A stretch of DNA of 64,000 nucleotides from Pinus tabuliformis (GCA_031772625.1 CM062814.1:367607781-367671780); one strand, 5' to 3'. Counted from the stretch's first letter, positions 10,532 through 22,530 are shown. Translations and numbers: made by a program. Notes: a model not told the origin generated them from the sequence alone.

Positions 10532-11630
10532 ACAGATTGCAGAATGTAAAAAAGGGCTGCTCTCCTCTGCAATTTTAGACTCCATGAAAGCACTATTGTA
10601 ATTGGAATTTAGAGTTGTAGGAGAGAGGAGTGAAAAATCTCAGATCTGGGGATTATTGAGGATTTTCCCTTTGTATATTGAATTATGCATGAAGAACAAA
10701 GCTTGCACTATTGTGGCTCTAGTTTTGAAAGCAGAAGTTCAACCAATGTAAAGGGCTGTTGGATACCAAGGACAGAGAAATGGATGCAATAAATTGGTAT
10801 TTCTAATACTACTGTTTCAAATATCAGTTTTAATTTTAAGGTGACAGGAATGTGTCATTTTATTTATGTTTGTACACTATTGTCAATATGGGTAATTTGT
10901 CTCAATCTTGTTATTATGTATCTCTGTTTTTATGGATTAATTTCTCATTTTTGAGTAACTACTTACTCTGAAATCTGTCTTATGAAACTGATTTATTGAA
11001 TGATAATGTGTTGTGAACTATTTCCACATATCATTATTCAATCATTGGATTTATTGATTTGATAATCAATATCATTTTGTGAACTACTTCATGAATGTTG
11101 TTGGTTTATTATTTCAGTTTTAAGGTCTCAATAGGATGTGTTTTAGTAACCATAATATCAGTTAATTGAACTACTTCATTAACTTGATATTCATCATAAA
11201 CAAGACATATTTAAATCCCAATATTTTAATTATCTTGCTCTTAGTTGGGTTAGATCTATATCTACCTAATTAAGATAGGATTTAGATTAGTTTCTTTTGC
11301 TTGCATCATAGAATAAGCTTGCATTTATAGTAAATTCTACATTATTTTAAGTCCTCTCCTCAAAGAGGAAAAATTTTAGTTGTGGTTTGGCTGAACCCAA
11401 ATCATCTTAACGGTCATTCTCTTGCCTGATCAGTAAGAAGAAGTGATCTGATGTCCCTGTCTATTGGTAGTTAAAGATACATTATAAACCAATAGCAATA
11501 GGGAGAAGGTAACTGGACCTAGATGAACAGTCGGAGCCACCACACCAAACGGAAAAGGAGTTGCTTTTAAGGTCCAGACCGGGTGGTTATCCCCCAATGT
11601 TGTTGTAGCGATTTTCGAGTCATCAACTTT

Positions 11631-11650
11631 TTTGGCGCTAGAATGAGGGC
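11631..11650 (+). promoter_or_regulatory. N1 primer binding site candidate
   Basis: Directly after the 5' LTR comes TTTGGCGCTAGAATGAGGG. A TGG start a few bases after the LTR end is what a tRNA-primed PBS looks like (complement of the 3' CCA). I cannot name the tRNA with confidence. Confidence 0.65.
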
Positions 11651-11703
11651 CGAGACTTTTTGTCTATTGGAGTCTTTTCAATTTTAATATTTTATTTATT
11701 GTG

Positions 11704-13572
11704 ATGACTCCTCTTAAACTTCCAATTTGGAGTTGTATCCATGGAGGTGCATCTTCCAATACTCCACCCGAAGTGGTAAGACTCTTGTCTCAGGCAAAGT
11801 TTAATGGTAAGAGAAATTCTTCTGCTTTTAACCATGTCTTTCAATTTATTCAGAATGTGTCAAATTACGATTTTCAAGGAATTGATGAAGGCATTTTATG
11901 CAGAATTTTTACTCTCACATTTGCGGCAAAAGCCAGAAACTGGTGCAAAACTCTTCCAGTTGCTTCAATCCACAGCTGGGATCAATTTGTTACAATTTTC
12001 ATTTGTAAATTTGACGGCTACGATTATGAACAGGTATGTAAAGAAATTGAATATCTACGTAGGTTTGAAAATGAGTCTGTTAATGATTTTAATATTCGAT
12101 TTCATTTGAATTGCTTAAGATTTAAAGATGAAGATAAGCCTACGGAAGAAGAATCATTAGATTGGTTTGAATATATTTGTTCTCTTCCACCCATTCCCAA
12201 TCCATATGAAATTAATTCAAGTTTTGTTTCATCCCCTTCTAATATAAATGAGAATCCCAATATGGATGTGCAAATAAATTGTGATGAAGTGGTTTCACAA
12301 AGCTTGGAAAATATTTCCATTCAAATGCAAGAAGACAACAATAGCAATTTTGGGGAAAAAGCCGCCTTGAAATCTGAAAGCTACTTTGAAGTAAATTCGG
12401 AAAATCAAATCGCAAATCCGCAAGTACAATCAGCAATCAAATTGCAAACTGCTGTACAAATTTCTAAATTTCTCCATGATGAGCAAATGCCAAAATCAGA
12501 GCAGCAAAGCAGCATTCTCCAAGAAAGTATGTGCACGCAAATGAATGATCTGCAATCTGAAATTTACAATGAGCATAATGCACAAGAGCTCTCAAACAGA
12601 GACAATTTTAAATGCATTGTTTCAGGTTCACATTTTTCCCTTTATCCTGATATTTTTAATGATAGTAATTTTTCTCCTCTTAGTATCAATGATATTTCAG
12701 AAATTAAAGAGGATGATTTAAATGAATTACCATTAAATTTTTATCAAGATAAAGAAACAATAATTGATCATTCTTTTGCCACTAATGAACATGAGATTTT
12801 TGTTCCTCCTTGTTTTGGTATATTGGATGAGATTGAAGGGAATTCTAGAGAGTCTTGTGAGGTCATTTATGATGATTACTCTGATATTGAGGATGTTGAT
12901 TTCAATTTTTCTCAAGAGAATCCTCATGATAAAATTCAAATAACATCTGAGAATGAGGAACGCTTCAATTTAGAAATTATCCCAACTAATCCTCATTTTA
13001 GAGCAGCAAATTATCTTCATGATTTCACCATTCAAGAAAACATTCCAATTTATGATTCATATGAGGATCAAACTCCCATTCCTATTCATAATCATAATTC
13101 GTTTTCTATTTCACAAGTTGGAATTCAAAATTATTCAAATTTTATAATTCTGGCCATTCCTTGTGAAAATAAAATCATTTCAAAACGATCCCAAATGTGC
13201 TGTAACATTAGTTGTACAAATAGTGATTTCATTTTAGTTTTTCTTTCACAGCTATTTTGTTTAAACTTAGATTTATTTTTTGATTTTATTTTGCAAAATT
13301 TTCACACTTTTCGCTGGCATATTGAACACCTTACTATCAAACACTCAATTGATGCATTGCCGAATTGGGAAATTGAAGTTTCATATTATAACCATGAACA
13401 TAGAAAACTATTAACATATCAATGTCAATCGATGTTCATTGCTTATCAAAAGCTTCTATCTTCTCAAAGGCAATATCAACGAGAGAATGTATTTTTGCAA
13501 TCTGGCCAGCAATTCAATTCAATTAATAAATTGCCATTTTTATTTGAAAGGCTTCCATCCATTTTTCATTGA
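11704..13572 (+). CDS. N1 Gag-like protein (about 622 aa)
   Basis: This is the longest intact ORF in the window. Residues about 20-155 look like a retrotransposon gag core: an FNGKRNSSAFNHVFQF start, LTFAAKARNWCKTLP in the middle and WDQFVTIFICKF after it, followed by a FNIRFHLN-like segment. Residues about 165-450 are rich in Asn, Ser, Glu and Gln with low complexity. The C-terminal 120 residues are Phe/His-rich and unlike any domain I know. No CCHC zinc knuckle, protease or RT follows. The frame opens at 11701 with GTG; 11704 is the first ATG, about 75 bp after the PBS. Gag would form particles and package RNA. N2's gag is similar in its core. Confidence 0.75.
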   Translation: MTPLKLPIWSCIHGGASSNTPPEVVRLLSQAKFNGKRNSSAFNHVFQFIQNVSNYDFQGIDEGILCRIFTLTFAAKARNWCKTLPVASIHSWDQFVTIFICKFDGYDYEQVCKEIEYLRRFENESVNDFNIRFHLNCLRFKDEDKPTEEESLDWFEYICSLPPIPNPYEINSSFVSSPSNINENPNMDVQINCDEVVSQSLENISIQMQEDNNSNFGEKAALKSESYFEVNSENQIANPQVQSAIKLQTAVQISKFLHDEQMPKSEQQSSILQESMCTQMNDLQSEIYNEHNAQELSNRDNFKCIVSGSHFSLYPDIFNDSNFSPLSINDISEIKEDDLNELPLNFYQDKETIIDHSFATNEHEIFVPPCFGILDEIEGNSRESCEVIYDDYSDIEDVDFNFSQENPHDKIQITSENEERFNLEIIPTNPHFRAANYLHDFTIQENIPIYDSYEDQTPIPIHNHNSFSISQVGIQNYSNFIILAIPCENKIISKRSQMCCNISCTNSDFILVFLSQLFCLNLDLFFDFILQNFHTFRWHIEHLTIKHSIDALPNWEIEVSYYNHEHRKLLTYQCQSMFIAYQKLLSSQRQYQRENVFLQSGQQFNSINKLPFLFERLPSIFH

Positions 13573-13801
13573 CTCATTTGAAAATTGTTTGGAAATTTTT
13601 CCTTCAAGGAAAATTGTCAATGATTTAACATTTGTACATAACACTAACAAAATTTTTCAGGTCAAAGAATCTAAATGCTCATCTTCACAATCTGGCCTAT
13701 TATCTCTTCCTTTGAATATTTCCCAATTTTTAATAGAAATCCATCCAGATTTCTATGATCCAATTGGTATTCAATTGGAAAGGAAATTTCATGAGAAATA
13801 G
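13573..13801 (+). pseudogene. Possible continuation of N1 Gag in another frame
   Basis: The frame at 13439-13801 overlaps the end of the long gag ORF. After 13572 it continues with similar Phe-, Asn- and Ser-rich composition (FENCLEIFPSRKIVNDL..., ending FYDPIGIQLERKFHEK). A frameshift near 13570 could have truncated a longer ancestral Gag. This is inference from composition only. Confidence 0.35.
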
Positions 13802-15120
13802 ATTTTAAATAAGTTACTAACAATAACTGTATATTCTGATTTCATATTTAATTTTCTTAGTTTAATTAGATTTGTATTTTTATTACTAACATTTGAACTG
13901 TACATACATGCAGCGATTAAAATGAGAAAATGGCTACACTGGAAATATGATTATACCTAGTCATTTTCATGTATATGGTTAGAATATTTGTAGAATTAAT
14001 TTAGTTAGTTTGTTTTATGTAGTTAATTTATTTTCAACAGTTCTGTAGATTAAAAATAAAACAAAGCAATCAGCCATTCTCATACATGTTCAGTGAAAAC
14101 ATTTTTCCCTATCAGAAAATTTTAATTCTTGCTTTCTTTGTTCTAATTTCTTACAGCAATACCTCTACTCTGCCTATCCTGAATAATCTCTTGATTAAAT
14201 TCAATTAAAGTTGCACTTGGTATCGATTGCCTCAAAGCCACTTTTATTCATTTCGGGATTTCCTTCTAAGATTTTCTTTTGGAATTTATATGATAAAGGT
14301 TGAGGATATAAGAGCATCATGATCTCATTATCCCATGAAATGTATGACTGTCTATGATAAGCTTAATTTTGACTCAATCATTAGTAGTCAGTCTAACCTT
14401 TCACTGTAATCATATGAAGTTCATATTATCTTCCTCGGAATTTTCTAAAAGCTGACCTTAAGGATGTCCATTTTGCCAAGTGCACACATTCAAATCTGTT
14501 TTGATACTTTTTCACAATTAGTGGCTTTATCCCATTCTGATCTTTAGTTTATTATTTGATGCTACAAAACGCATCATATTTATTTACTAAAGGCATTATT
14601 GAACAGTCACTATAACAATACAAGTTTTTCTCAAGGTTAATTTGGAATGAGCAGAGGTAATAAATTGTTGTTTCACTTCAAAATGGAAGCATAGTTTCAT
14701 ATTTATTTCTGGTGAATTTTATATTCCATGGACATCAATAAACATATTTTATTTAGGCTGATTGCACACTTAGATTTAGAATAAATGGTGAGATGATTTT
14801 GAACAAAGTCGAAATTTTGATAAATCAAAGGAATAATTTGAAGATTTGTAAGGTAAAATTTGCAAACAATTTCCTTCCACGTACGCATTTACAAGTTTAT
14901 TCTCATCCATTATTAGTTCATATTTTCCTTAGTTTATTTTTTATTTGTGTTTTGTTTTATTCGCAGGTTTTCATTTGTTTTCAAAAACTTGAAGTAAGCA
15001 GTAAACCCATTTCAAATTTGCAATAGGCTCAGGGAAATTTTATTTGTGATGCATTAGAATTTAAGCATTTTTTAATTTTGCTTTTATTCACTTAGAAAAT
15101 CCAATTGAAATTTCAAGAAA
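13802..15120. other. N1 internal non-coding region, part 1
   Basis: I see no pol motif, RNA gene or repeat here. It is AT-rich with only short frames (for example a 77-codon frame at 14793-15026 without a domain). Confidence 0.5.
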
Positions 15121-16130
15121 TATCATAAGACCATTCGCATCATAAGATTTCATCGGAAGTAGTTCTTAGCATTTCTTTTGATCACAAATTGTTCATCAAA
15201 GACCTCCGATGTATTATCTTACTCATATGTCATATTTCATTTCGCATATCGGAGCTTTCCAAGTGAAGTATACTTCCATGAACATGAATCGCCGATCTCC
15301 GATAATCGACTTTACCGATATTGCGATAAACACATAATTCCGGACCCGATATGAAATTCAAATCAAATTCATAAAATATCGCGTTCGCTTAATCGCAATA
15401 ATGGTAGGAGCATAACTTTAAAAGGACCAATCTCTCGGATCCGATATGTTATCAAATTTTTATCATAAAATTATCGGGTCCACTCTTCATCGCAGATCGG
15501 CATATTGAGAATTGTTATATCGTGCGCTTAAGATTGTCGATCGCGATCGCCGATTAGTTATGTCGTTCATCACATCGCCAATATCGCAATCGCTTCCTTG
15601 CAGTTTTATTTATGGCCGATGTCTCGGATCCGATATGTTATTGAAATTCCATCATAAAAGTTATCGGGTCCGCTCTTCATTGCATATCGGCATCGCAAAA
15701 AAATATACTGTGTTACATTGGGTACCCAAAGTTTGCCGATTGCCGATTAAGCTACGTCATCCATCGCATCGCCGATAGTGCAATCATATTCATCATATTT
15801 TTTATGCTCACGTCATTTCTCTGAATCTACGATGTGCGTTTTGCGATACGGGAAGCACAATGTAAATATTTTCCGATCCCAGATATAATATTTTTTTAAT
15901 CATGCGATCGCTCCATCTCATAGCACAACTCCTCATTGCACATGTTCTTATCAGCAATTTGCCATTGCAATCCCCGATGCGATAGCTTCCAATGCATGCC
16001 TTTGAGCCATTAACATTTAATCGATATATGGCATAGCAATAAAGGTGAAGTTTTGCAGTTCAAGTTTGAAGCATGGTGAAGAAACATGTTATGTAAATCA
16101 TCCGATACGGCAATGTGTTATTTTAAAAGC
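15120..16130. repeat. CpG-rich CGAT-motif region with a 189-bp tandem duplication
   Basis: Many copies of CGAT, CCGATA and ATCGCCGAT occur in an otherwise AT-rich element. Two units starting CTCGGATCCGATATG at 15434 and 15623 form a diverged tandem duplication of about 189 bp. A similar CGAT-rich island lies inside both LTRs (9320-9545 and 19000-19225). Confidence 0.7.
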
Positions 16131-17640
16131 GAGCTTGGGTAACCACTATGGTAAGAAAGCAGTTAATAACCAATTTGCAACATATTCAAATTATTTCAAT
16201 TTCTCATACATTTTAGTTTAAATATATAATTCCATAATTAAAAATGGAATTCAAGACCTCTCTATTTTCATATTTAAATTTTATTATCGTAGATTTGGTC
16301 TTGATTCTGGACAATTTATAAAATCATGGAGTTTATATAAAACTAATAATATTTTGAGAAACAGTCATTACTGCAAATTCTCGTTTTCATTCCTGATGTA
16401 TTTCTTTTGATTTCAATTCCCTTGAGCACTAAGCATTCTATTTTTACATTTTACTGCTTGCTTTAGTTTAAATAAAATAAATAATGATTTTCGGTTATAG
16501 GATTTTGGTTAGTGGGATTTCTTCATGTTTTTAATGATAATTAAAATAAGGAGTCCGCTAGTTTGGGGAAATTGATACCTTTCAGCTAAGATCAAAAGCA
16601 ATTATCCAATGGTAAGATTCATGTGCCCATTTTCATTAATTTCCATTTCATCATTCTAGTTTCATTTTTGTTTTTAAATTATGCTGATATAAGACTATGT
16701 TTTGCAGCTCTCCATTTAAAGCTTTCAATCCTCTGCCAGATCATATTTTCGAAAGTCCATACTCTTCTCCTAGCTTTATTTCAAGAAGCAGCGATAATCC
16801 TCATTGAAACAGCCACACCAGGAAGCTTCTGAACCTTTAGTTTGTTTCTTTAAGCATTCATTTTATTAGAAAATGATCAATATGATGCCTTGAAATAAGA
16901 AGATTAATATCATACAGAAAGTTTTCATTATGGCTGAATTTTACAATCACTGATATCTAAAAGCCTAAAGCATTCACAACGCTGCAAGGTATGTTTTTCT
17001 AAATCTCAACATAAGAAGGAATGATTACATGCTTATTTTCCTTTTCTTCATATTGTTGGAGACATTGGTATAAACATTCTTGTTTGAGTTTATCTTGCGA
17101 GACTTGGGTTTTCCTTTCCATTTTTAGAGATTTCTTTGTTTTTATTTTTGTTTGCTGATTTCTCTTCTCATTTTAGCATAAGACTTCTTTTCTTTTGGTA
17201 TTCAGTTTTGATTTTGGTGACTTTGTCATTATTTATATGGAAGGCCTATTTGTTACCTAACAATGGTCAGGATACATGGAGAAAAAATGTTAATAGTCAT
17301 CTATTAGCTTTTTCTTAAATCTCTTAGCAGAGTTTGATTTTCTTATTATAAACGTAAACATATATAAGGAAGAGATTACCAATCAAGAGAAGTTGGCAAA
17401 GTATCATAAAATCTGAAAATTTCTTCCTCATCAAATTGTAATCATTTTGAGATTTCAAAATTTCGTTAGGATCTTTCAGAGTTCTATTATCAATCAAGAA
17501 AATTTATTTTTAACCAAGTAAAGACACTTTACAGCAAAGCACCTTTAACTCTGAAATTGTCATTCTTAACTCTCAAGGAGTCAATGATTCTCCCTATCCC
17601 AAAGAGTCTTGTTTTTCTAGAGTATAATCTAGAAGTATAT
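16131..17640. other. N1 internal non-coding region, part 2
   Basis: This is AT-rich with T-rich tracts. Small frames at 16623-16832 and 17136-17318 encode Phe/Leu-rich peptides without recognisable domains. I see nothing supportable. Confidence 0.45.
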
Positions 17641-17649
17641 CTAAACTTA

Positions 17650-17870
17650 AAAGATAAGAGGTCTCATCATGAGCCTGCTTACCATGATCATAGGGGAAAA
17701 ATAGGCTGACATTACCAACACTGCTGAACAAACCAGGGTAATGGCTTATGATTGCAAACAATTATAAGACAAGGGGTCTCATCACGAGCCAGCTTGTTCA
17801 GTCCAATTTTAACCAGTGAATGGCATTGTCAACTATCTGGCTACCATACCAGGACAATGGCTTTTAAGAT
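17650..17870 (+). repeat. Two-copy tandem duplication of about 113 bp in N1
   Basis: AGGTCTCATCATGAGCC near 17659 and GGGTCTCATCACGAGCC near 17772 start the two units. ACCAGGGTAATGGCTTA near 17733 and ACCAGGACAATGGCTTT near 17849 end them. Function is unknown. The following 17871-18308 shows nothing else before the LTR. Confidence 0.65.
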
Positions 17871-18308
17871 TTACTTAAAAAATAAAAATAAAAATTTAAA
17901 GAAAATAAACATATATTGATGGATTTATCTCTAGGTCAATAATTCTTGGAAAGATGGGATTCTGAATCAGTTATGATTAAAAGGTAACCCTGTCGAAACT
18001 ATAGATGTTTGCTGGCAGCAGTGGCTCTACCTGTGGCAAATGAGTATATTTTAAAAAGCTAAAGCTGTAAAGTGACCCCTGCTTTATCTCTACAACTAAT
18101 TAATGACTGATATAGAGTTTTGAAATATTTTAATTTATGAGAAATTTTAAGAAAAATTACAGTTAGATGATTCTGGTTTTTATTCAGATTAATAAACTTA
18201 GTCAAGCATTTCAAGCATAATCTTCTCTTCTTTAATTATTTTTGCTTTAATTTTAGGAAAATCTCATTCATAACAGAGATAACTGGTTCTTCTCCCGCGT
18301 GTCGCCAT

Positions 18309-18963
18309 TGTTGTGGTAAAAACACAACCCCCCCATTATTGATGTGTTCACTTCAATTAATGGGGACCCTTTCTATAAAATTTTGGCTAAACACCTTTTT
18401 GGATTTTATTTTAGTTGATTGCCCTATGCTTTTGTTAATTTTTAGTTTTCTTTCGATTCTTGTTTTGATTGCTTTCTTAGAATCGATTTTTTACAAACTT
18501 CCCATTGACGCTTGTTTCGCCTCATTTGGTCAACTGGTTTGAAAATGGCACTCCTTTGAAATCTCATCATTTATCTAGCCTAGGTTAAAAATGCATAAAA
18601 TGTACAATATTGCATTTCGTAAATAAATTAGTTCAATAAGGCATTCATTTTAAATATTAACCCGTAGCAAGTTTTTACTAACATTTTTCATTTTTTAGTC
18701 ATGCAGCCAAATTATTAATTATCGGGGTTTTAAGAAATTCACTCTAAATTCCAAATCAAATCCTAAAACTAAAAAACCCAATCATTCAAGTGGCTGTAGT
18801 TTATTTTTATTATTTTTAATTATTTTTCATGTGGCTGTAGTTTAAACAATTTCACAGCTTAACTAAATTTCATTTTAATAAAATCAAAATAAAAAATAAT
18901 ATTAAATCTTAATTTAATTAAACTAATATATAATTAATTTAATTAAATTAAAATTTAATACAT

Positions 18964-19006
<43 letters not shown>

Positions 19007-21309
19007 TCGCAATCGGGAGATCGCGTCGGAAGTTTTATTGAACATATTTTAAAAAAAATCCCGACACCACACTCTCCCCGATCGCCGATACTCCATACCC
19101 CCGATCACCGATTAAACAAAAGTCTTTTATATCGCATCGCAAATAAATTGGTTATCGCATCGGGGGGCTTTTAAACAAGCACATCTCTTACGACCCCCGA
19201 TATTCCATCCTCCCGATTGCCGAATAGCGAAAAGGCATAAAAAACAATTACATAAAGCTTGGTATAAGTTTGTTTCAAATGACTTTTTCTCTTTAACTCA
19301 TACGTATGGTCATAATAGTTAGTTTAAATATTTTATATATATATTAGATATGGAAATAATAGTTAGTTTAAATATTATATATATATTAGATTTTAAATTA
19401 AATAAATTAATTAATATGTAGAATTTAATTAAATTAAAATTTAATTATTATTTAGATCAATATTAATTAGTTTTATTAAATTTGTTTATAAATAGCTAAT
19501 TATATATTAGTTAATTAGATTAATGTTAATTAACAATTAGTTTAGTTTATAATTAGCAATTAAATTAGAATTTATTAGAGACTAATTTAGGATTAGTTTT
19601 TAAATACATTTTCTTTAGCCCAGCAACAGAATTTCCAGATTCATGCCAGATTTGACCCATCAACTTTGGAAGCTCATAAATTGAGTTATACTTGGCCAAA
19701 TGAGGCCCAGGACGGCTCATTGGAAAGAGAAAATCAAGGAGAACATTTTGGAGGAGGTTTCACCAACAGATTTACTCATTTATTGGGTCAAAAATCAGGC
19801 AGAAGATCATGCTCCGAATTTTGAAAAACAAAATCAATTTTCTGAGTTATTTTCTTCAATTTCATTTATCCAAAGCCTCTTCTAATTGCAGATCCATTGG
19901 CCAACGATATCCTTTGCCAATCAAATCATTACAAGCATCAATACAGAGCTTATATTTTATTTTCAATTATTTATTTAAAATAGAATTTGATTGGGTTTGA
20001 TTTAATTGCCAGAAATGATATTTTGATTGCATTTTAATTTATTTTGATTTCTTTTGCAGGAAAACAGTGGAAAAGATATGGAGAAAAGGATTTCAAGCAA
20101 TGAGAATGCTCCAGCAATTGAAGATCAGAATTAGGAGCAAGTAAATTATATTTGGCAAATTTCTCTTCAACAAACTCTCCTCTCCAAAATTCCTTCACAA
20201 ATATTATAAATAACAGATTGCAGAATGTAAAAAAGGGTTGTTCTCCTCTGCAATTTTAGACTCCATGAAAGCACTATTGTAATTGGAATTTAGAGTTGTA
20301 GGAGGGAGGAGTGAAAAATCTCAGATCTGGGGATTATTGAGGATTTTCCCTTTGTATATTGAATTATGCATGTAGAACAAAGCTTGCACTATTGTGGCTC
20401 TAGTTTTGAAAGTAGAAGTTCAACCAATGTAAAGGGCTGTTGGAGACCAAGGACAGAGAAATGGATGCAATAAATTGGTATTTCTAATACTACTGTTTCA
20501 AATATCAGTTTTAATTTTAAGGTGACAGGAATGTGTCATTTTATTCATGTTTGTGCACTATTGTCAATATGGGTAATTTGTCTCAATCTTGTTATTATGT
20601 ATCTCTGTTTTTATGGATTAATTTCTCATTTTTGAGTAACTACTTACTCTGAAATCTGTCTTATGAAACTGATTTATTGAATGATAATGTGTTGTGAACT
20701 ATTTCCACATATCATTATTCAATCATTGGATTTATTGATTTGATAATCAATATCATTTTGTGAACTACTTCCTGAATGTTGTTGGTTTATTATTTCAGTT
20801 TTAAAGTCTCAATAGGATGTGTTTTGGTAACCATAATATCAGTTAATTGAACTACTTCATTAACTTGATATTCATCATAAACAAGACATATTTAAATCCC
20901 AATATTTTAATTATCTTGCTCTTAGTTGGGTTAGATCTATATCTACCTAATTAAGATAGGATTTAGATTAGTTTCTTTTTCTTGCATCATAGAATAAGCT
21001 TGCATTTATAGTAAATTCTACATTATTTTAAGTCATCTCCTCAAAGAGGCAAAATTTTAGTTGTGGTTTGGCTGAACCCAAATCAGCTTAAGGGTCATTC
21101 TCTTGCCTGATCAGCAAGAAGAAGTGATCTGATGTCCCTGTCTATTGGTAGTTAAAGATACATTATAAACCAATAGCAATAGGGAGAAGGTAACTGGACC
21201 TAGATGAACAGTCGGAGCCACCACACCAAACGGAAAAGGAGCTTCTTTTAAGGTCCGGACCGGGTGGTTATCCCCCAATGTTGTTGCAGCGATTTTCGAG
21301 GCATCAACA
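18309..21309 (+). repeat. N1 3' LTR
   Basis: It starts TGTTGTGG and ends ATCAACA. It is collinear with the 5' LTR over its whole length, with small indels such as the (TA)n length and an added TTTTTAATTA near 18815. TATAAATA lies at 20215-20222. No purine-rich tract is visible just upstream (…CGTGTCGCCAT). Confidence 0.95.
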
Positions 21310-21314
21310 GGCGC
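21310..21314. repeat. Right target-site duplication of N1 (GGCGC)
   Basis: It pairs with GGTGC at 8631-8635. The right copy keeps the codons expected from element B. Confidence 0.9.
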
Positions 21315-21690
21315 CTACGTGAATATTTTCAATAATTCCTGTTTTGATTTATGTCAATGGTAAGTTTTGTAGATATGTTTCCCAAATTCCTTTCAGACTC
21401 AACTTGAAAAACTGAAATGGGTGATTCTAGACTATTTACTATCTCAAGCGAAAACATAGTTGAAAAATCATTTTTGATTTCATCAGGGTTAGGTAGAAAA
21501 GATGAATGATGATGGTAATTATTCCATGACATTTCAACTGAAGTCATTACCTCCATAATACTTTCAGAAGTTGGAAACATATAGTCAAAAGGATGAGGGA
21601 GTGAAATTGGTTATAACAAAGGTAAAGGAGAATAATCATCATTGTTCGCATTCACTCGATCAATATCAAAAGATGATGGGTCAAAAAACC
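21315..21690 (-). pseudogene. A protease-RT linker fragment between N1 and N2
   Basis: The frame 21580-21329 (SESIMEVMTSVEMSWNNYHHHSS...) aligns with the linker of element B near 53.4-53.2 kb (ENIMKVMMPDDVLWDENHDH...). Upstream it reads FDPSSFDIDRVNANNDD, which continues in frame from A's sequence on the far side of N2 (…YQVVQWF). It is a piece of the spacer between protease and RT. No catalytic motif is expected here. Confidence 0.8.
21686..21690. repeat. Left target-site duplication of N2 (AAACC)
   Basis: It is identical to 33045-33049. Confidence 0.95.
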
Positions 21691-21818
21691 TGTTAGTGTC
21701 GGTCTTGAAGCCCTCCATCAGCGATCAAAGAACTTTGCATTTGCATAGGTAGGTGTCTCATCAGTGTCAAGTTTTGCATCTCGTTAGGCATGCCATAACC
21801 CTGATGGAGGAGCTGGTC

Positions 21819-21826
21819 TATTTATA
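21819..21826 (+). promoter_or_regulatory. Candidate N2 LTR TATA-like element
   Basis: TATTTATA lies 128 bp into the LTR and is kept in the 3' LTR at 28594-28601. A better consensus box, TATAAATA, lies at 22818-22825 (29594-29601 in the 3' LTR), about 470 bp upstream of the LTR ORF start. Which one is used cannot be told from sequence. Confidence 0.35.
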
Positions 21827-22429
21827 CCCCTCTTGGCTTTGCTGGATCAGGTCATATCAGTCATTAAGCTCTTTCAAGCTTGTCTTGTTTTGTCTTGAGG
21901 TCAAAGTCCTAGGTCTAGGGTTTTGGTCATTTATCTCTGCAAGGTCATGTCTCTGAAAGTCCATAAGTGCTCAGCAAGCCAGAGGGAGGATTGCAAACAT
22001 GTTTCTTCGATATTTTTATCTTGTACAGTGAATTTTCACCTTGGATTTAAAAACTCTGTTTTTAAAGCCAAGGTCATTTATTTTAAAATTTTTGTAAAAA
22101 GTGATGAAATTTCAAAAGACTGCAGCGGACATCATGAAACCCTGGTCCCCTTTCCGAGATCCCTCAGATGATCTACCTGCAAAAAGAATCAAGAAAAAGC
22201 ACTAAAAGAGTCGATTTCAGGGCAAAAGGAAGCCAAAAAGTCAGTTTTATAAAGTGTCAAAGATAAACTTTAGAAAGTGGGTTTGAGCATTAAATTTTTT
22301 CAAATGGAGTTTATAAAAGTTCAATTTCCCTCCTATTAGTCTCATTATGCATCCAAAGCATGGTTGAGAGAGAGTGAGCAAACATCAAGAGCATTGGGCG
22401 AAAATTGGTCAAGGTTCGAGCTCAAGAGA

Positions 22430-22530
22430 GGCGCGCGACCCGTCAGAGGCCATCCAACAGTTCAGTTTTTGAACGGACGCGACCCGTCAAGCGCGCGTGA
22501 CCCGTTGGGAGGGGTGCACGACCCGTCAAT
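22430..22530 (+). repeat. Cluster of GC-rich CGCGACCCGTCA motifs
   Basis: Four related copies occur (near 22433, 22478, 22493 and 22515), with the core GACCCGT kept and changed edges such as GTGACCCGTTGG. The cluster in the sister LTR (29206-29304) has a different arrangement. The motif stands out from the AT-rich surroundings. Confidence 0.8.

Larger units (their letters stand above)
8636..11628 (+). repeat. N1 5' LTR
   Basis: It starts TGTTGTGG and ends CATCAAC plus T, where the right LTR ends CA; the last base seems mutated. It contains a (TA)n run at about 9276-9316, a CG-rich island at 9320-9545, and a TATAAATA box at 10524-10531. A short perfect inverted repeat (GTTGTG...CACAAC) sits at the very 5' end. 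A 61-codon frame at 10019-10204 is present in both LTRs but has no recognisable domain. Confidence 0.95.
8636..21309 (+). mobile_element. Element N1: gag-only LTR retrotransposon nested in A
   Basis: The ends are defined by two direct LTRs (8636-11628 and 18309-21309) and a 5-bp TSD. The 6.7-kb internal region has a PBS-like site, one long gag-like ORF and then about 4.5 kb with no pol domain on either strand. It therefore looks non-autonomous, like the gag-only terminal-repeat retrotransposons described in plants, and would need RT and IN in trans. The LTRs differ by roughly 2-3% in the stretches I compared by eye, so N1 is younger than A. Orientation is set by the gag ORF and PBS. No clear polypurine tract precedes the right LTR. 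Confidence 0.9.

Noticed and set aside
15512-15778. An 88-codon frame in the CGAT-rich island
   Set aside because: It is Arg/Ser-rich because of repeated CGAT words, and the tandem duplication is not in phase with it as a protein repeat.
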